Below, in pieces: positions 26,430 to 37,323 of a stretch of DNA of 64,000 bases. The position numbers were made by a program, and so were the translations under genes. Source of the stretch: Pseudopithomyces maydicus (Eukaryota; Ascomycota; Dothideomycetes; Pleosporales; Didymosphaeriaceae). The stretch covers positions 1-64,000 of the forward strand of contig JANTUC010000003.1 in assembly GCA_026873275.1 (NCBI GenBank), written 5' to 3'. Every line of letters starts with the position of its first letter. The first letter of the stretch is position 1. The notes beneath the pieces were generated by a model. It was given only the letters and a program-made list of their open reading frames with translations, did not search any database and was not told the origin of the DNA.

Positions 26430-27941
26430 CTAAGATGAAGCTTGTCTTCTTCTCTTGAAGGTGTCCCTCAGATACCATGCAGAATTTTTGGGTGTTCTTT
26501 TCAGTGTCTTAAAATCGACATGCACAATCCCATACCTCGGCCCATATCCAGCCGCCCACTCATAATTGTCCATCAGACTCCAAGCATAGTAGCCCCTAAT
26601 ATCTATCCCATCTTGATAAATCGCACGAGAGATCGCATCGAGATAGAGCCCAAAGTACCTCTGGCGGAATTCGTCATTTATGGCAACCTGCACGTCCTCC
26701 TCACCGACGCAGGGGCAGCCATTCTCTGTGATGATAATAGGAAGACGGTAGCGTTCCCATACCCAACGAAGAAGCTTGCGAAATCCGTCGGGGGCGACAC
26801 GGAGCCACTGTTGTGCTGATGCGGGGCCAACCTCCACTCCATCGCTATTGACCGGGCCTTCCTCGATGTTGCTTGTCCAGTCGTCGTCGGCAGGGGGTTC
26901 GGTTAATTGGCGCGCAAATTTTGTCGAATAGTGATTCATCCCGTAGAATGCGTTATGATGTGCTGTTAGACGAAGAAGCTTGAGCTCTTCAGGCGTGAAT
27001 GTTGGCAAACGCATGCCAAGGTACTCCCGCATCGCGAGTGGGTAGTCTTGTCCTAGGAAAATAGTGTCTCCAAACCATCCGATATAGAACACCATCCTAC
27101 GCTCGGCTGCGTCGATATCGGCTTGATCCTGCGCGTTAAATGGCTCATAAAAATGACCATTTAAGACGATAGAGATACTACCACCCTGTTTTGGCTGAAA
27201 TTCTGAGGTATATAGTTGAACAACTGACGCGTGGGATAGGATGATGGTATGCCCCACGCGCCATGGTTCTGTTCTTGTATCGGTCCCCTGAGAAAGGCAG
27301 TGACCAGGCGCAAGTGTTCCATTTAAATGCGCAAATATGGAGATAATGTACGGCTCATTAAAAGTAACCCATTTCTTGACACGGTCACCGAATCGGGAGA
27401 AGCAGACACGGGTATAATGAGTGAAGTCTGCTCGAAACTCATTCGTGTCCAAAAACCCACGATAACGATCGTATAGTGCCTGCGGTAGGTCCCAGTGATA
27501 AAGTGTTACAACCGGCTCGATGTTGTGCTCCACGAGATGATTGATCAATTTATCGTAAAATGCAATGCCTTCCTCGTTGATTGCATCTTCACGTCCTCCA
27601 GAGGGAATGATGCGGGACCATGACAGCGAAAATCTATAGACATCGGTATCGAGCGTAGACATAAGTTCCACATCCTCGGCCATCAGATTGTAGTGATCAC
27701 AGGCGACATCTGCGTTCTCGCCATTGGTCCGTGACGGTTGGAGGTGCGAAAATGTGTCCCAAATGGACTTCCCTTTTCCTCCTTGGTTAGCACCACCTTC
27801 GATCTGGTAGGCTGCTGTAGCAGTACCCCAGGAGAAATCTGAGGGGAGTGGAAGTTCTTGAACAGGGGCGTGGTAACCGGTCGATTCGCTGTATTTGGTG
27901 GCGACATCTGTCGCTTGGAACATCAAAGCTTCTGAAGACAT
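26430..27941 (-). CDS. GH1 beta-glucosidase, intracellular type
   Basis: This 503-residue glycoside hydrolase family 1 enzyme is full length and intronless. It should hydrolyse beta-D-glucosides by the retaining mechanism. The family landmarks are visible: FSWGTATAAYQIEG at residues 36-49, the acid/base Glu196 in TFNEP, and the nucleophile Glu406 in ITENG. The SLMDNYEWAAGY stretch near residue 448 is the usual aglycone-site loop. There is no signal peptide, so it acts in the cytosol, as most fungal GH1 enzymes do, on glucosides imported by a transporter. It is transcribed divergently from the GH78 rhamnosidase across about 650 bp. The nearby saponin-hydrolase-like and sugar-transporter genes suggest a role in breaking down plant glycosides. 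The natural substrate is inferred, not shown. Confidence 0.95.
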   Translation of the reverse strand: MSSEALMFQATDVATKYSESTGYHAPVQELPLPSDFSWGTATAAYQIEGGANQGGKGKSIWDTFSHLQPSRTNGENADVACDHYNLMAEDVELMSTLDTDVYRFSLSWSRIIPSGGREDAINEEGIAFYDKLINHLVEHNIEPVVTLYHWDLPQALYDRYRGFLDTNEFRADFTHYTRVCFSRFGDRVKKWVTFNEPYIISIFAHLNGTLAPGHCLSQGTDTRTEPWRVGHTIILSHASVVQLYTSEFQPKQGGSISIVLNGHFYEPFNAQDQADIDAAERRMVFYIGWFGDTIFLGQDYPLAMREYLGMRLPTFTPEELKLLRLTAHHNAFYGMNHYSTKFARQLTEPPADDDWTSNIEEGPVNSDGVEVGPASAQQWLRVAPDGFRKLLRWVWERYRLPIIITENGCPCVGEEDVQVAINDEFRQRYFGLYLDAISRAIYQDGIDIRGYYAWSLMDNYEWAAGYGPRYGIVHVDFKTLKRTPKNSAWYLRDTFKRRRQASS

Positions 27942-28595
27942 GGCAAGCCTGCTATGTGTCTGTACTGGTAACGAAAGACTCTCTTATGTTTCACGGGTGC
28001 TTTTTCAGTCTCCTCTCGACAAGATAGCCCAGCGAGCTACTGCGTGGGAACGATCGAGGAACACTCCGGCATTACTTACGCCGATGTGCGACAGGATTGC
28101 CGAGACCTAGCAAATGCGTGAAAATAAGACGCTATGTTCGGCATAGTATCTACCGATTTGTAGAGATCGAACGCGATGCCGTTGTTTGGTTTGCATGGGT
28201 TGGACAGAGCTAGTGTAAGAACATTCATCTGCATGACCAACTCGTCTGTTAGCGTCTTGGCAGAAAGGGAATCCACAGAAATCAAGAATCCTTGTCGAGA
28301 GACGCGGAAGATGTGCTTTTCTGATCCTCGTCTGCGGCGTATATGACTCATTCCATTCTCTCACCAAGTCACATGGTCCATTGTGTGGCACAATACCTTA
28401 GTTTTCACTTCAATACCCCCAGAACTAGTCAACAATCAAAAATCAACTACTAGCCATCATTCCTAGCAATTTTCAGTCGCTTTCCTCAAGACTCACGTGA
28501 CGCAATTTCGCCCATTGCTCAAGAATTAGTACATGCTGCACTGAATCAAGGTCTCTGCATTGCGTTCTTCCTCGGCAAAAGGTGTTGCTAAAAAT
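27942..28595. promoter_or_regulatory. Divergent promoter region shared by GH1 and GH78 genes
   Basis: About 650 bp separates the minus-strand GH1 ATG (27941) from the plus-strand GH78 ATG (28596), so both promoters must lie here and co-regulation is plausible. Open frames inside, such as 28076-28391 minus, have no family resemblance. I did not find a convincing palindromic CGG motif. Confidence 0.6.
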
Positions 28596-31394
28596 ATGGT
28601 AAAAGTTACGGATGTCCGTCTTGAGCATTATCTACCGGATTGGACTCTTGGAGTCCACGAAACGAGGCCCAGGATTTCTTGGAAGCTCCAAGACACTCCT
28701 AAAGGCTTTCAACAATACAGTTATGATATAGAATTGTCAGAAAAAGCTTGGAATAGGGATCCGGTTGTTCTGCTAGTGAGTGCTATTTCACCACTTTCGA
28801 GCCTGGTACCGTGGCCATTCGAGAACAGTCTGAGCTCCCGGCACAACATATCCATTCGCATTCGGGTTCGGAGCGAGGAAGGGCAGGAAAGTCCGTGGAG
28901 TGAACCGGCAGTCCTTGAAACCGGTCTACTCCATCGTAGCGAGTGGCAATGCGAACGCATCACTGCGCCATGGGGGCCTTATACTCCCGGACCGGATGCA
29001 GAGTGTCTATTTCGGAAAGAATTCAAGACTCCAAACGTCGTTGCCCTGGCCCGCTTATACATCACTGCTCAAGGCGTTTATGAAGCCGAAATAAATGGGG
29101 AACGGGTTGGTGACTATTTCCTTGCTCCGGGTTGGACGGCGTATGACGGCAGACTACAATATCAGACTTATGATGTCACCGGAATGATGGAATCTAACGC
29201 AAGTAATTGTGTTGGGGTTCATGTAGCCGAAGGCTGGTTCTGTGGACGTATTGGTTGGGAAGGCGGACATCGTAATATCTGGGGCCCGCATCCAGCTTTG
29301 ATGGTGCAGCTTGAGATCACGTATACTGATGGCTCCACGGAGACCATCACATCTGACAGCTCTTGGAAGGTCACCAGAGGTACGCAAGAGGAACGATGTA
29401 CGGTATGGCTTAGGTTCATGCTGATCAAGGTCGACCTTCTAGGGCCTATTCGTCTCGCCGAGCTCTACGACGGAGAAAAATATGACGCAAGGCTGGAGCT
29501 TCCGGATTGGTCGATGTGCCATCCAGTATCCAATGGCAATTGGAGGGATGTCACAACTCTGTCGCCACTGCCAGAAACAACCATGCTCACTGCTGGAACA
29601 GGTGGGCCCGTGAGACGCCTTCAGATTATGCAGCCAAGGCAAATCATTCATAGTCCCTCTGGAAAGACGATCGTTGATTTTGGCCAGAATGTTGTAGGCT
29701 ATGTAAAGATCAAGAACATCAGAGGAACCCGCGGACACAAAATTACCCTCAAGCACGCCGAGGTCCTTGAGCACGAAGAGCTCTGCACGCGGACCTTGCG
29801 GGATTGCAAGGCGACGGATGAATACACATTGCGAGGGGATCAAGCTGGTGAATCATATGAGCCGCGCTTCACCTTCCATGGCTTTCGCTATGTTCAAGTT
29901 GACGATTGGCCAGGAAAGTTAGATCTCTTCTCAATCGAAGCCGTTGTTTGCCATACTGACATGGAAAGTGCTGGCTCATTTGCCTGCTCAGACCGTTTGT
30001 TGACACAGCTATATCAGAACATCTGCTGGGGGATGAGGGGAAATTTTCTCTCTGTTCCGACCGACTGCCCTCAACGAGATGAAAGACTCGGCTGGTCTGG
30101 TGATCTTGCACTATTTGCGCCGACTGCAGTTCTCATTTACAATTGCTTCGGGTTGCTATCGAATTGGCTCGTTGATGTCGAATATGATCAGTACGTCCTC
30201 GGAGGCGTCCCACCTATGGTCAGTCCAAACTCTACACTCGTGGATCCGACATGGTGTAGGAGGGTGCCTTGTGCAATTTGGCACGATGTGACTATATTGG
30301 CTCCATGGGCACTATACGAAGAAACTGGAGATGTAAACATTTTGGCTCGGCAGTACCGGAGTATGACGACATGGATGAGCGTGCTGCCCAGAAACAAATC
30401 TGGGGCAACGCATCTGTGGGACAATTCTGTCTTTCAACTTGGGGTGGGTCCTCAGATGAAGACTTCGCTCGCGTGCTAATTGGTGCAGGATTGGCTTGAT
30501 CCAGCAGCGCCGCCGAATGCGCCGTGGAAGTCACACACAGATGCCAGAATGATTGCCAACATGTTTCTCATTCGGAGTTTAGAGCTCATGGCTCGCATCT
30601 CTCAACTTCTAGGAGAGACAGCTGAAACGCTTTCTTTCGACGCTGAAGCTCGTGCTGCAAAAGCGGAGTTTCACAGAGAATACGTCACAGCGAGCGGCCG
30701 TATTGTCTCAGATACGCAGGCGGCATACGCGCTGGCAATTTGTTTCGGCATTTTGACACCTCCGCAGCGGGATCGTGCGAGTGAAAGACTGGTTTACTTG
30801 GTGAAAAGAAATAGTTTCAAAATTGCTACAGGCTTTGCCGCCACCCCTTTCATATGCGAGGCCTTAGCAACCACTGGCAATGTCCAAGTTGCTTATGCGT
30901 TGCTACTGGAGAAGGAGTGTCCGTCCTGGCTCTACGCTGTCACCATGGGTGCGACGACTGTGTGGGAGAGATGGGATAGCATGCTTCCAGACGGGAATAT
31001 CAATCCCGGGGACATGACATCCTTCAATCATTACGCGTATGGCGCAGTAGCAAAGTTTATGTACGAAAGGGTGGCAGGCTTGCAACGACTGGAACCAGGG
31101 TGGACAAGATGTAGGATCGCCCCAGCAATTGGCGCAAACTTTGTGAATGCGTCCGCATCTCATGTCACGCCGCATGGAACGGTTAGTTTCTCCTGGGAGC
31201 GGATCAAGGGCAGCAATGGCGCTGAGGTATTCAATTTGAACCTGTCAATTCCGCATGGAATCATAGCGGAGGTCGTCCTTCCGGAGGGTACTAGCACAAG
31301 AACGCAAGAAGTTGGGGTTGGAGATTGGTCATTCCAGACTTCGTTCTTACCGGATTACGAGTGGCCCGTTGCTCCGCTGAAGCCAAAATCTTGA
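28596..31394 (+). CDS. GH78 alpha-L-rhamnosidase, three exons
   Basis: This enzyme removes terminal alpha-L-rhamnose, for example from flavonoid or saponin glycosides. The coding join is 28596-29379, 29443-30443, 30489-31394 (896 residues). The first in-frame ATG (28596) gives MVKVTDVRLEHY, the usual family start; no signal peptide is present. Intron 1 is 63 nt (GTACGC to TTCTAG) and restores VTRGPIRLAELYDGE. Intron 2 is 45 nt (GTGGGT to GTGCAG, CTAAT branch) and restores FQLGDWLDP. The catalytic segment CPQRDERLGWSGD carries the acidic residues expected of GH78, and TVWERWDS holds the conserved C-terminal Glu. Domain order (N-terminal beta domains, (alpha/alpha)6 barrel, C-terminal beta domain) and length match the family. 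Because intron 1 is a multiple of three without stops, its retention would add 21 residues. Confidence 0.93.
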
Positions 31395-32298
31395 ACATTC
31401 TCGATTACATTAGCGACCAACGGGGATGGGGAAGGCACAAGGTGTTAATTGCTGTTCGTCTTATGTCTTATGTTCTAGCCTCGTTGTTAGGCATTACATC
31501 GGAAGTAGAGGATAAATTCTTCATTGGATACATAAGCCACAGTCTTGCGTTTGGCATCACCCCTTCAATTGACGAAGTCCGTTGCCTCTCCGTGACTCGC
31601 GTTCTGCGTACCCGACCAACAGTCGTGGAAGATTAGTGACTGGAGCACTGACAACACTTTTCAGACCCTGCAGTACAAGACACACCGAGTCGCTCAAACT
31701 GTCTTCATTTGTGCACAGGATTATTATTGGACTAACGCCATCCGACAGTCAGGCGTGACAGGGCATGGTGACGATAGAATCTTGGCAACACGCTAGAATA
31801 CGCACTATACGAAAACGCGCTAGTCCAGCGTATAGAGCGAGAGGCTATTCGCTAGAATACACGATATACGGCGCACAGCGAGGCAGGTAGCCTCACTTTA
31901 CGTGGAACGGGCATTCAGTGAGGATTGAACATGCGGCCTCGAGTCAGGAAGGATCTAGAGGTCTACCATCCTTCGAGACGGATCGGTATTCGGGACATCT
32001 CCTACCGTCCAGCCCTGGACCCCAGGCTTTCCCCGCGTTATCCAGCAGGGAAACCTGTCCGCATGCCTGTTATTCAATAACAAAATCATGATCATGCTTT
32101 GCTCTGGACTTGGCCATACCGACAGCTACTCGGTTGGATGTTGGTGGCTTCTTTGGCGGCATTGATCCCAGGTAAATCATATCCAGGAGTTCATTCAAGA
32201 AGGACTGAAATGCAAATTAAACCTACCTTCTATAGCCTACACTCTATCCTTTGCTCGGGGCAGCCCCATTAGCATTATATCTCGGGACTCATTTCATC
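31395..32298. other. Intergenic region between GH78 and sugar transporter genes
   Basis: No gene is supported. A diverged direct repeat of about 21 bp, beginning CGCTAGAATAC, occurs at 31791 and 31850. A minus-strand GTTCAATCC word at 31922-31930 resembles a tRNA B box, but no cloverleaf could be built. The right half should hold the promoter of the sugar transporter. Confidence 0.5.
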
Positions 32299-34097
32299 AT
32301 GACGACTCTTGACGGTAAGACCGGTGGAAAGCCTGCGGCGGTCATCGAACGTATCGAAACTCAAGACCATATCGACAGCCAGAAGGAAGAGGTGATTGCC
32401 GCCGCAGAGAGGGGCCAGGCCGCAACAGGATATGAACACTTGACTCCTTGGGAGACAATCAAGCTGTTCAAAATATCCACCGCGGCTTGCTTCGCTGCAG
32501 CTTTCAGCGCTGCTGCCGACGGATATCAAATTGCGTAAGTCTTCATTGGCAAACTTTTAGTATACATAAGTTTGTGTCTAACATGAAAGTAGTATGAACG
32601 CCAGCGTCATTGCAAATAAAGGTTTCGTTCAGGAGTTCGCCACAAAGACCAACGTAAAGGGGAGTCTCTACCTTGAATCTCCAATTCTGACGGGCTGGAG
32701 CACGATACAGTCGGTAGGTCAGATTATTGGCATGACGACTATACCCTTCATTTCAAACCGATACGGTCGAAAGACTGCCATGTTCACATTCTGGGTTGTT
32801 CTTGCTATGAGCATCCTGGTCGAATGTATTGCCCGAAAGTGGCAAGTCTGGCTCGTTGGCAAACTTCTCGCTGGCATTGGGGTCGGGTGCCTCCAGTCGA
32901 CACTTCCGACCTACATAGCTGAAGTTGCACCAGTCCGAATTCGAGGCGGATTGTTGATGTGTTACAGCTTTTGGTGGACCGTAGGCTCGTTCTTCTCTTA
33001 CATTGCGATACAGAGCATGGCAAAACGAAAACCATACCACTGGCTTGAGCCTATCTATACACAGTGGGCGCAGATCGGAATCATGCTCATCGTCTACATC
33101 TTCTTACCCGAAAGTCCGGCGTGGTGCGTCGGCGCCAACCAGCTTGAGCGGGCGGAAAAGGCTCTTCTTAAGCTCAACGGGAACATCCCAGGCTATGACG
33201 TCCACCAGCAGGTCCAGGTCCTAAGCCTCGCGGTCGAACACGAGCGAGCAGTAGCAGCGGAACAGCGTCGTGAGAAATGGACAGCCATCTTCCGAGGCAC
33301 CGATGGCATACGCACCCTGATTTCTCTGTGGACTAATATGTCGCAGCAGTTCATCGGTCTCACACTCTTTGGCACATTTGGCACGTATTTCTTTCAACAG
33401 GCTGGTCTTAGTGACCCATTCAAGATCAAGTGCATCACTTCATCACTCAACATCGTGACCGTCTTGATAGTTGTGCTTGTAGCGGATCGCCTCGGTCGGC
33501 GTTGGATTGCTTGCACAGGTACCACGTTATGTTGGGTTGCCTGTGTAGTCATTGGCATCCTCGGTGTTACAAAGAAGGTCCGGGCGACGGATTATCTCTT
33601 CGTGCTCTTTGCGTGTTGTTGGAGTAAGGCGACTCACTTGCTCCTCAGCAATCGCTAACAATGTCCCAGATATTGGATTGACTGCCAATGGGGCAGCTGG
33701 TTGGGGTTATATTGGAGAAATCTCGTCACAGCGCCTCCGCCCATACACTGCTGGTTTCGGTGCCGCTAGCACGTGCGTCATCGGCATAGTCATGAACGTC
33801 CTGGTTCCTAAGATGACGAACGCGGCGGACTGGAATTGGGGTTACAAAACCGGATGGTTCTATGCAGGCGTCGGTTTGCCGTTTGTCATTGGGATTTGGT
33901 TCCTGATTCCGGAAACTAAGGGGTACGTTAGGGGCTGTAGTCTGTCCATATGGGTTGATGTGCTAATTCCTGTGACCAGTCGCTCTGCAGCTGAGCTGGA
34001 CGAGCTCTTTGAAAGGAAGATCAAGCCATGGCGTTTTGCGAGTACCGATACGGCTATGCAACGCCTCGTTGTGGGAGAGGCTAGACTGGCAGTGTAG
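32299..34097 (+). CDS. MFS sugar porter (SP family), four exons
   Basis: This is a 12-helix hexose or oligosaccharide importer of the plasma membrane. The coding join is 32299-32534, 32593-33623, 33670-33922, 33980-34097 (545 residues). The introns are 58, 46 and 57 nt, each with GT-AG ends; CTAAC or CTAAT branch sequences are visible in all three. Splicing restores DGYQIAMNAS, CWNIGLTANGAAGWGY and PETKGRSAAELDELF. Sugar-porter motifs are present: RYGRKTA after helix 2, PESPAW after helix 6, DRLGRRW in the second half and PETKG at the end. The DGYQ-MNAS start and AAGWGY segment resemble the fungal alpha-glucoside/maltose permease branch, so an oligosaccharide or glycoside substrate is possible. 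It sits 0.9 kb downstream of the rhamnosidase on the same strand and could import sugars or glycosides for the GH1 and GH78 enzymes. Confidence 0.93.
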
Positions 34098-34674
34098 GGT
34101 AAAAATAAACCCCCCACGCAATATTCATACCAAGTTGAAAAGAACCGTGTCATGGGGACCTTGGGGAATGATTTGGTGCGTTTTCATTGGGAAGTCCATC
34201 GGCTGGATCTCCACTAGAGCAATTTCAATGAGTGGCAGATATATCAAGGCTTAAAGGAAGTAGCATAACCTCATTACTACGAACTTTCAAGGCAGAATAC
34301 TGATATTAACGAGGGTCTGTCGTGCATACGTAGTCGAGTCAGGTATTGACTTTGGGGGTTGGAACCATCCTGCCGGTGAGAGCCTAATTAATAACATGTA
34401 GACCCTTGTCCTAAAAATGCTAAAACACAGTATCGGTCTCCGAGTGTCATAGCGGTTATGATTGTGTATAGCCATGTGGTGTGTTATAGACATGTCGCAT
34501 TTAGGCATTAAAATTTTGCAACCTCAGATAATTTTTATTCAGAGTTCAAAGTGGTCCGTCATAGAAAATTCGTCTCCACTGACCAGATTGCATTAGCTAA
34601 TATATGATCGCGCAATTGCCGAATTGGAGCCGAGAAATAATCAAACTTTAGGGCTCAATCTGCTCCTCTAGCGA

Positions 34675-34786
34675 GCCCTTGATCGTAGGGGTTAAGATTC
34701 AAGCGAGGACTAAAGCGAGACTAATCAGATAAAATTCCAGTCTCGCTTAGGTTACAGGAGTACTTACGTGTCTAACAATCAAGGGC
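34675..34786. repeat. Nested inverted repeats, MITE-like or hairpin
   Basis: GCCCTTGAT at 34675-34683 pairs with ATCAAGGGC at 34778-34786, and the match extends imperfectly inward. Inside, AAGCGAGACT at 34713-34722 pairs perfectly with AGTCTCGCTT at 34739-34748 across a 16-nt loop. The 112-bp unit could be a small transposon remnant with terminal inverted repeats or a transcribed hairpin. No target-site duplication is obvious. Confidence 0.55.
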
Positions 34787-34900
34787 AGCATAATAATTCG
34801 GCGCTAACTATAGATATCCGGTCAGCTCGCTAGCAAGCGATTAATATTTTAACGCACTAGCTAGTTTGGCGGCGGCTTAGCGAAGTCTCGAGTACTACTA

Positions 34901-35107
34901 AGACACGTGAACAGTGGAAATGTCGTGTAACCAGAACAGCCATTCACCCGTTACTACGTATACTTTCGCTGATCGTCCCACCTCAAAATTTTTTAGTCTC
35001 AAATCCTAGTCAGACACGTAGAAAGTGGAACTATTGTGTAACCAGAATAGCAATTTACCCATTACTCCGTGTATTTTCGCAGATTACCCTACCTCAAGAT
35101 CCCTTAG
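34901..35107 (+). repeat. Diverged tandem duplication, about 96 bp unit
   Basis: Copy 1 (about 34901-34996) and copy 2 (about 35012-35107) both run from GACACGT through GTGTAACCAGAA to a CCTCAA-type tract ending in TTAG. They differ at scattered positions, many of them C/T or G/A transitions. A spacer of about 15 bp separates them. They lie 140-350 bp upstream of the HET gene start, so they may be promoter DNA. Confidence 0.7.
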
Positions 35108-35250
35108 TACTTTACCTTAAAAATATTGCACTACCATTTACCTAGAGTAGATATCCTAGAGAACAGGTATTCAATTTAAGATATTCCACCTCTTCTCCTC
35201 CTCGTTGTTAGAAAGAAATCAAAATACTTATATTCTTTCATTACCCAATT

Positions 35251-37323
35251 ATGGACGTGGCACCGCACATTCGGAGTCAGGACAAACTTGGCGAGTTTAC
35301 TAGTATACTAGAAGCACTGCAATTTCAAGCTAGCATAAAGACTATACATCGACGCTCTAATGAGCGCGGTCGGCCGTTTCATGTCCCTCTAGCTCGGGCT
35401 CTCGAGCAAGGCTTTATTCAGCAGATGGAAAATACCGCAACAAGCGCGCGTAGAAACCCGGAGAAACACCTCATTACACCTTACAGTCCTTCACCACACG
35501 TAAATGCAAAGCCGTCTAAGACAACTTTTGATCCGAAGGTTGACATCCGTCTGCTTGACATTCTTCCGGGTACGCCTGATTCAGAAATTCGCTGCCTTAT
35601 ACGCGTTGTGGCCCTGGATAGTGGGGAGATTTACGATGCCCTTTCATACGTTTGGGGAGAGCCCACTGCTTCACAGAAATCAATCACAATCGACGAGAAC
35701 CAAGTTCAAGTTAGCCAAAATCTGTGGTTAGGACTTCGACGCATACGGAGTCACGTTGAGATTAGAACGTTTTGGGTCGATCAACTGTGCATCAACCAGA
35801 ACGATGACGAAGAAAAGGCTCACCAAGTGGGACTCATGGGCGAAATATATAAGAAGTGCTTCCGCTGCATCTGTTGGTTGGGCGAGTTTGAATCCAATGG
35901 AGAGTTTGAGTTGGAAGACATCAATTCCGCGTTGAACTTCATATTAACACTATCTTACGCAGCCTCACGACACCCAATGCGGGAAATGCCTGTCCTGTTC
36001 TATGACAATGAGGAGGGGGAAAGGGTGCGACGTGCATTTAACAGCTTCGCTAGTCACGGGAACCCCTGGTGGTCTCGAGTCTGGACCGTGCAGGAAGCCG
36101 TGCTGCCTCCACGAGTTACCATTATCTGGGGAACTGCTATTATCGACAGAGAGTGGCTATATGAAGCCTCAAAGGCTTTTAATAGTCCTTTTGTTGAGTC
36201 CATGTGGACGGGTGAGATGAGTAGAGCGAAAAAGAAACATAGGGAGCTAGTCGATCGCCTGCTTATCCCGGTATATGGAATGAAGCTTGTTTGTAGCGGT
36301 GAAGGAAGTCCGTCAGATACGTTCCGTCGCTGGAGGCACCGTAATTCATCGAACCCACGCGACAAGGTTTACGCTTTGATGAGTCTGGTTCCAGCTGCTC
36401 CTTTTTCACGCATGGGCCCGATTGACTACACTATCAACCCGGCACAGCTATTCACCCGGGTCACCATAGACCTGCTAAGTCTGACAGATTGCTTGGATCC
36501 GATAATAGGTTTCAGGGGAGAGCCACGAGTGACTAGGGGGCTACCTTCCTGGGCAATTGACTTCGTGCCACACAAATGGGCCTCAAGACCACCCTGGTCA
36601 GATTTTTTCAACTATCGACGCTACATGAAATATAGCGCAGGGATATTTCAACACAAGAATAGGTCACCAGCGCAAACACGGACGAAGTTACCATGGAGAA
36701 TACTGGACAATGACAGGGTTATGGCTGTGAAAGGAATCCGAGTAGGAAAAATTATCCAACTAGGAGGTGTTCTAGGAGAAGACACCTGGGCCAGGCTTTC
36801 ACGAAATGATATCTATCAAAATATTCTATCCTGGAAGAAAACTTGGGACAGTCACGAGAATGGAGTAATAATCGAATCACGAGAAGATGCGTTCTGGAGA
36901 ACCATTCTCCTTGACATACTCGCCTATGGACCGTGGGGTCGACCTACGACCGAACACATGGCCAGAATGAGAGAAATGGTAGAGAAGGGCGAGGATGTAT
37001 CAACAGATTTGGACGAATTACTTTATGCGTCTGCTTTTGGGGCAGCTGTTAACCAATCGTTTTTTATCACTGACGACGGGCGCTCGGGAATTGGCCCTCC
37101 TAACACCCAAACTGGCGACGAATTATGGATCATTATTGGTGGTAATGCGCCTTTTGTCCTTAGGGCCGAGGGTCAGGGCATATTAACTGATAACATCGAT
37201 GGAATGAACTCTAAGCCACACGAAAAGTATAGCTTTATTGGCGATGCGTATGTGGATGGGGTAATGTACGGAGAATTCATCCAAACACGTAGTGGTACGG
37301 AGACGGACTTGTTTCTTTATTAG
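35251..37323 (+). CDS. HET-domain protein (heterokaryon-incompatibility family)
   Basis: This intact, intronless 690-residue protein belongs to a family that triggers programmed cell death after fusion of unlike hyphae. The HET domain spans about residues 128-290 and shows its three conserved blocks: YDALSYVWGEP, TFWVDQLCINQND with EIYKKC, and WWSRVWTVQEA. A linker of about 125 residues precedes it. The C-terminus has the common family ending, with GDELWIIIGGNAPFVLR and a YVDGVMYGE segment near residue 680. There is no signal peptide or membrane helix, so it is probably cytosolic. A partner locus cannot be named. Such genes are usually numerous and fast-evolving in subtelomeres. A particular allorecognition role for this copy is not shown. 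Confidence 0.93.
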   Translation: MDVAPHIRSQDKLGEFTSILEALQFQASIKTIHRRSNERGRPFHVPLARALEQGFIQQMENTATSARRNPEKHLITPYSPSPHVNAKPSKTTFDPKVDIRLLDILPGTPDSEIRCLIRVVALDSGEIYDALSYVWGEPTASQKSITIDENQVQVSQNLWLGLRRIRSHVEIRTFWVDQLCINQNDDEEKAHQVGLMGEIYKKCFRCICWLGEFESNGEFELEDINSALNFILTLSYAASRHPMREMPVLFYDNEEGERVRRAFNSFASHGNPWWSRVWTVQEAVLPPRVTIIWGTAIIDREWLYEASKAFNSPFVESMWTGEMSRAKKKHRELVDRLLIPVYGMKLVCSGEGSPSDTFRRWRHRNSSNPRDKVYALMSLVPAAPFSRMGPIDYTINPAQLFTRVTIDLLSLTDCLDPIIGFRGEPRVTRGLPSWAIDFVPHKWASRPPWSDFFNYRRYMKYSAGIFQHKNRSPAQTRTKLPWRILDNDRVMAVKGIRVGKIIQLGGVLGEDTWARLSRNDIYQNILSWKKTWDSHENGVIIESREDAFWRTILLDILAYGPWGRPTTEHMARMREMVEKGEDVSTDLDELLYASAFGAAVNQSFFITDDGRSGIGPPNTQTGDELWIIIGGNAPFVLRAEGQGILTDNIDGMNSKPHEKYSFIGDAYVDGVMYGEFIQTRSGTETDLFLY

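Larger units (their letters stand above)
34098..35250. other. Intergenic region with inverted and direct repeats upstream of HET gene
   Basis: No gene is supported in these 1.15 kb. Nested inverted repeats lie at 34675-34786 and a diverged direct duplication of about 96 bp at 34901-35107; both are listed separately. The rest has no recognisable structure. Confidence 0.6.

Noticed and set aside
26068..26478. Minus-strand frame of 136 codons overlapping the GH1 3' end
   Set aside because: The GH1 protein is already complete at 26430. The overlapping frame adds no family sequence.
31918..31995. Possible tRNA or SINE on the minus strand (B-box-like GTTCAATCC)
   Set aside because: No acceptor or T-arm pairing could be built, and no convincing A box lies at the right distance.
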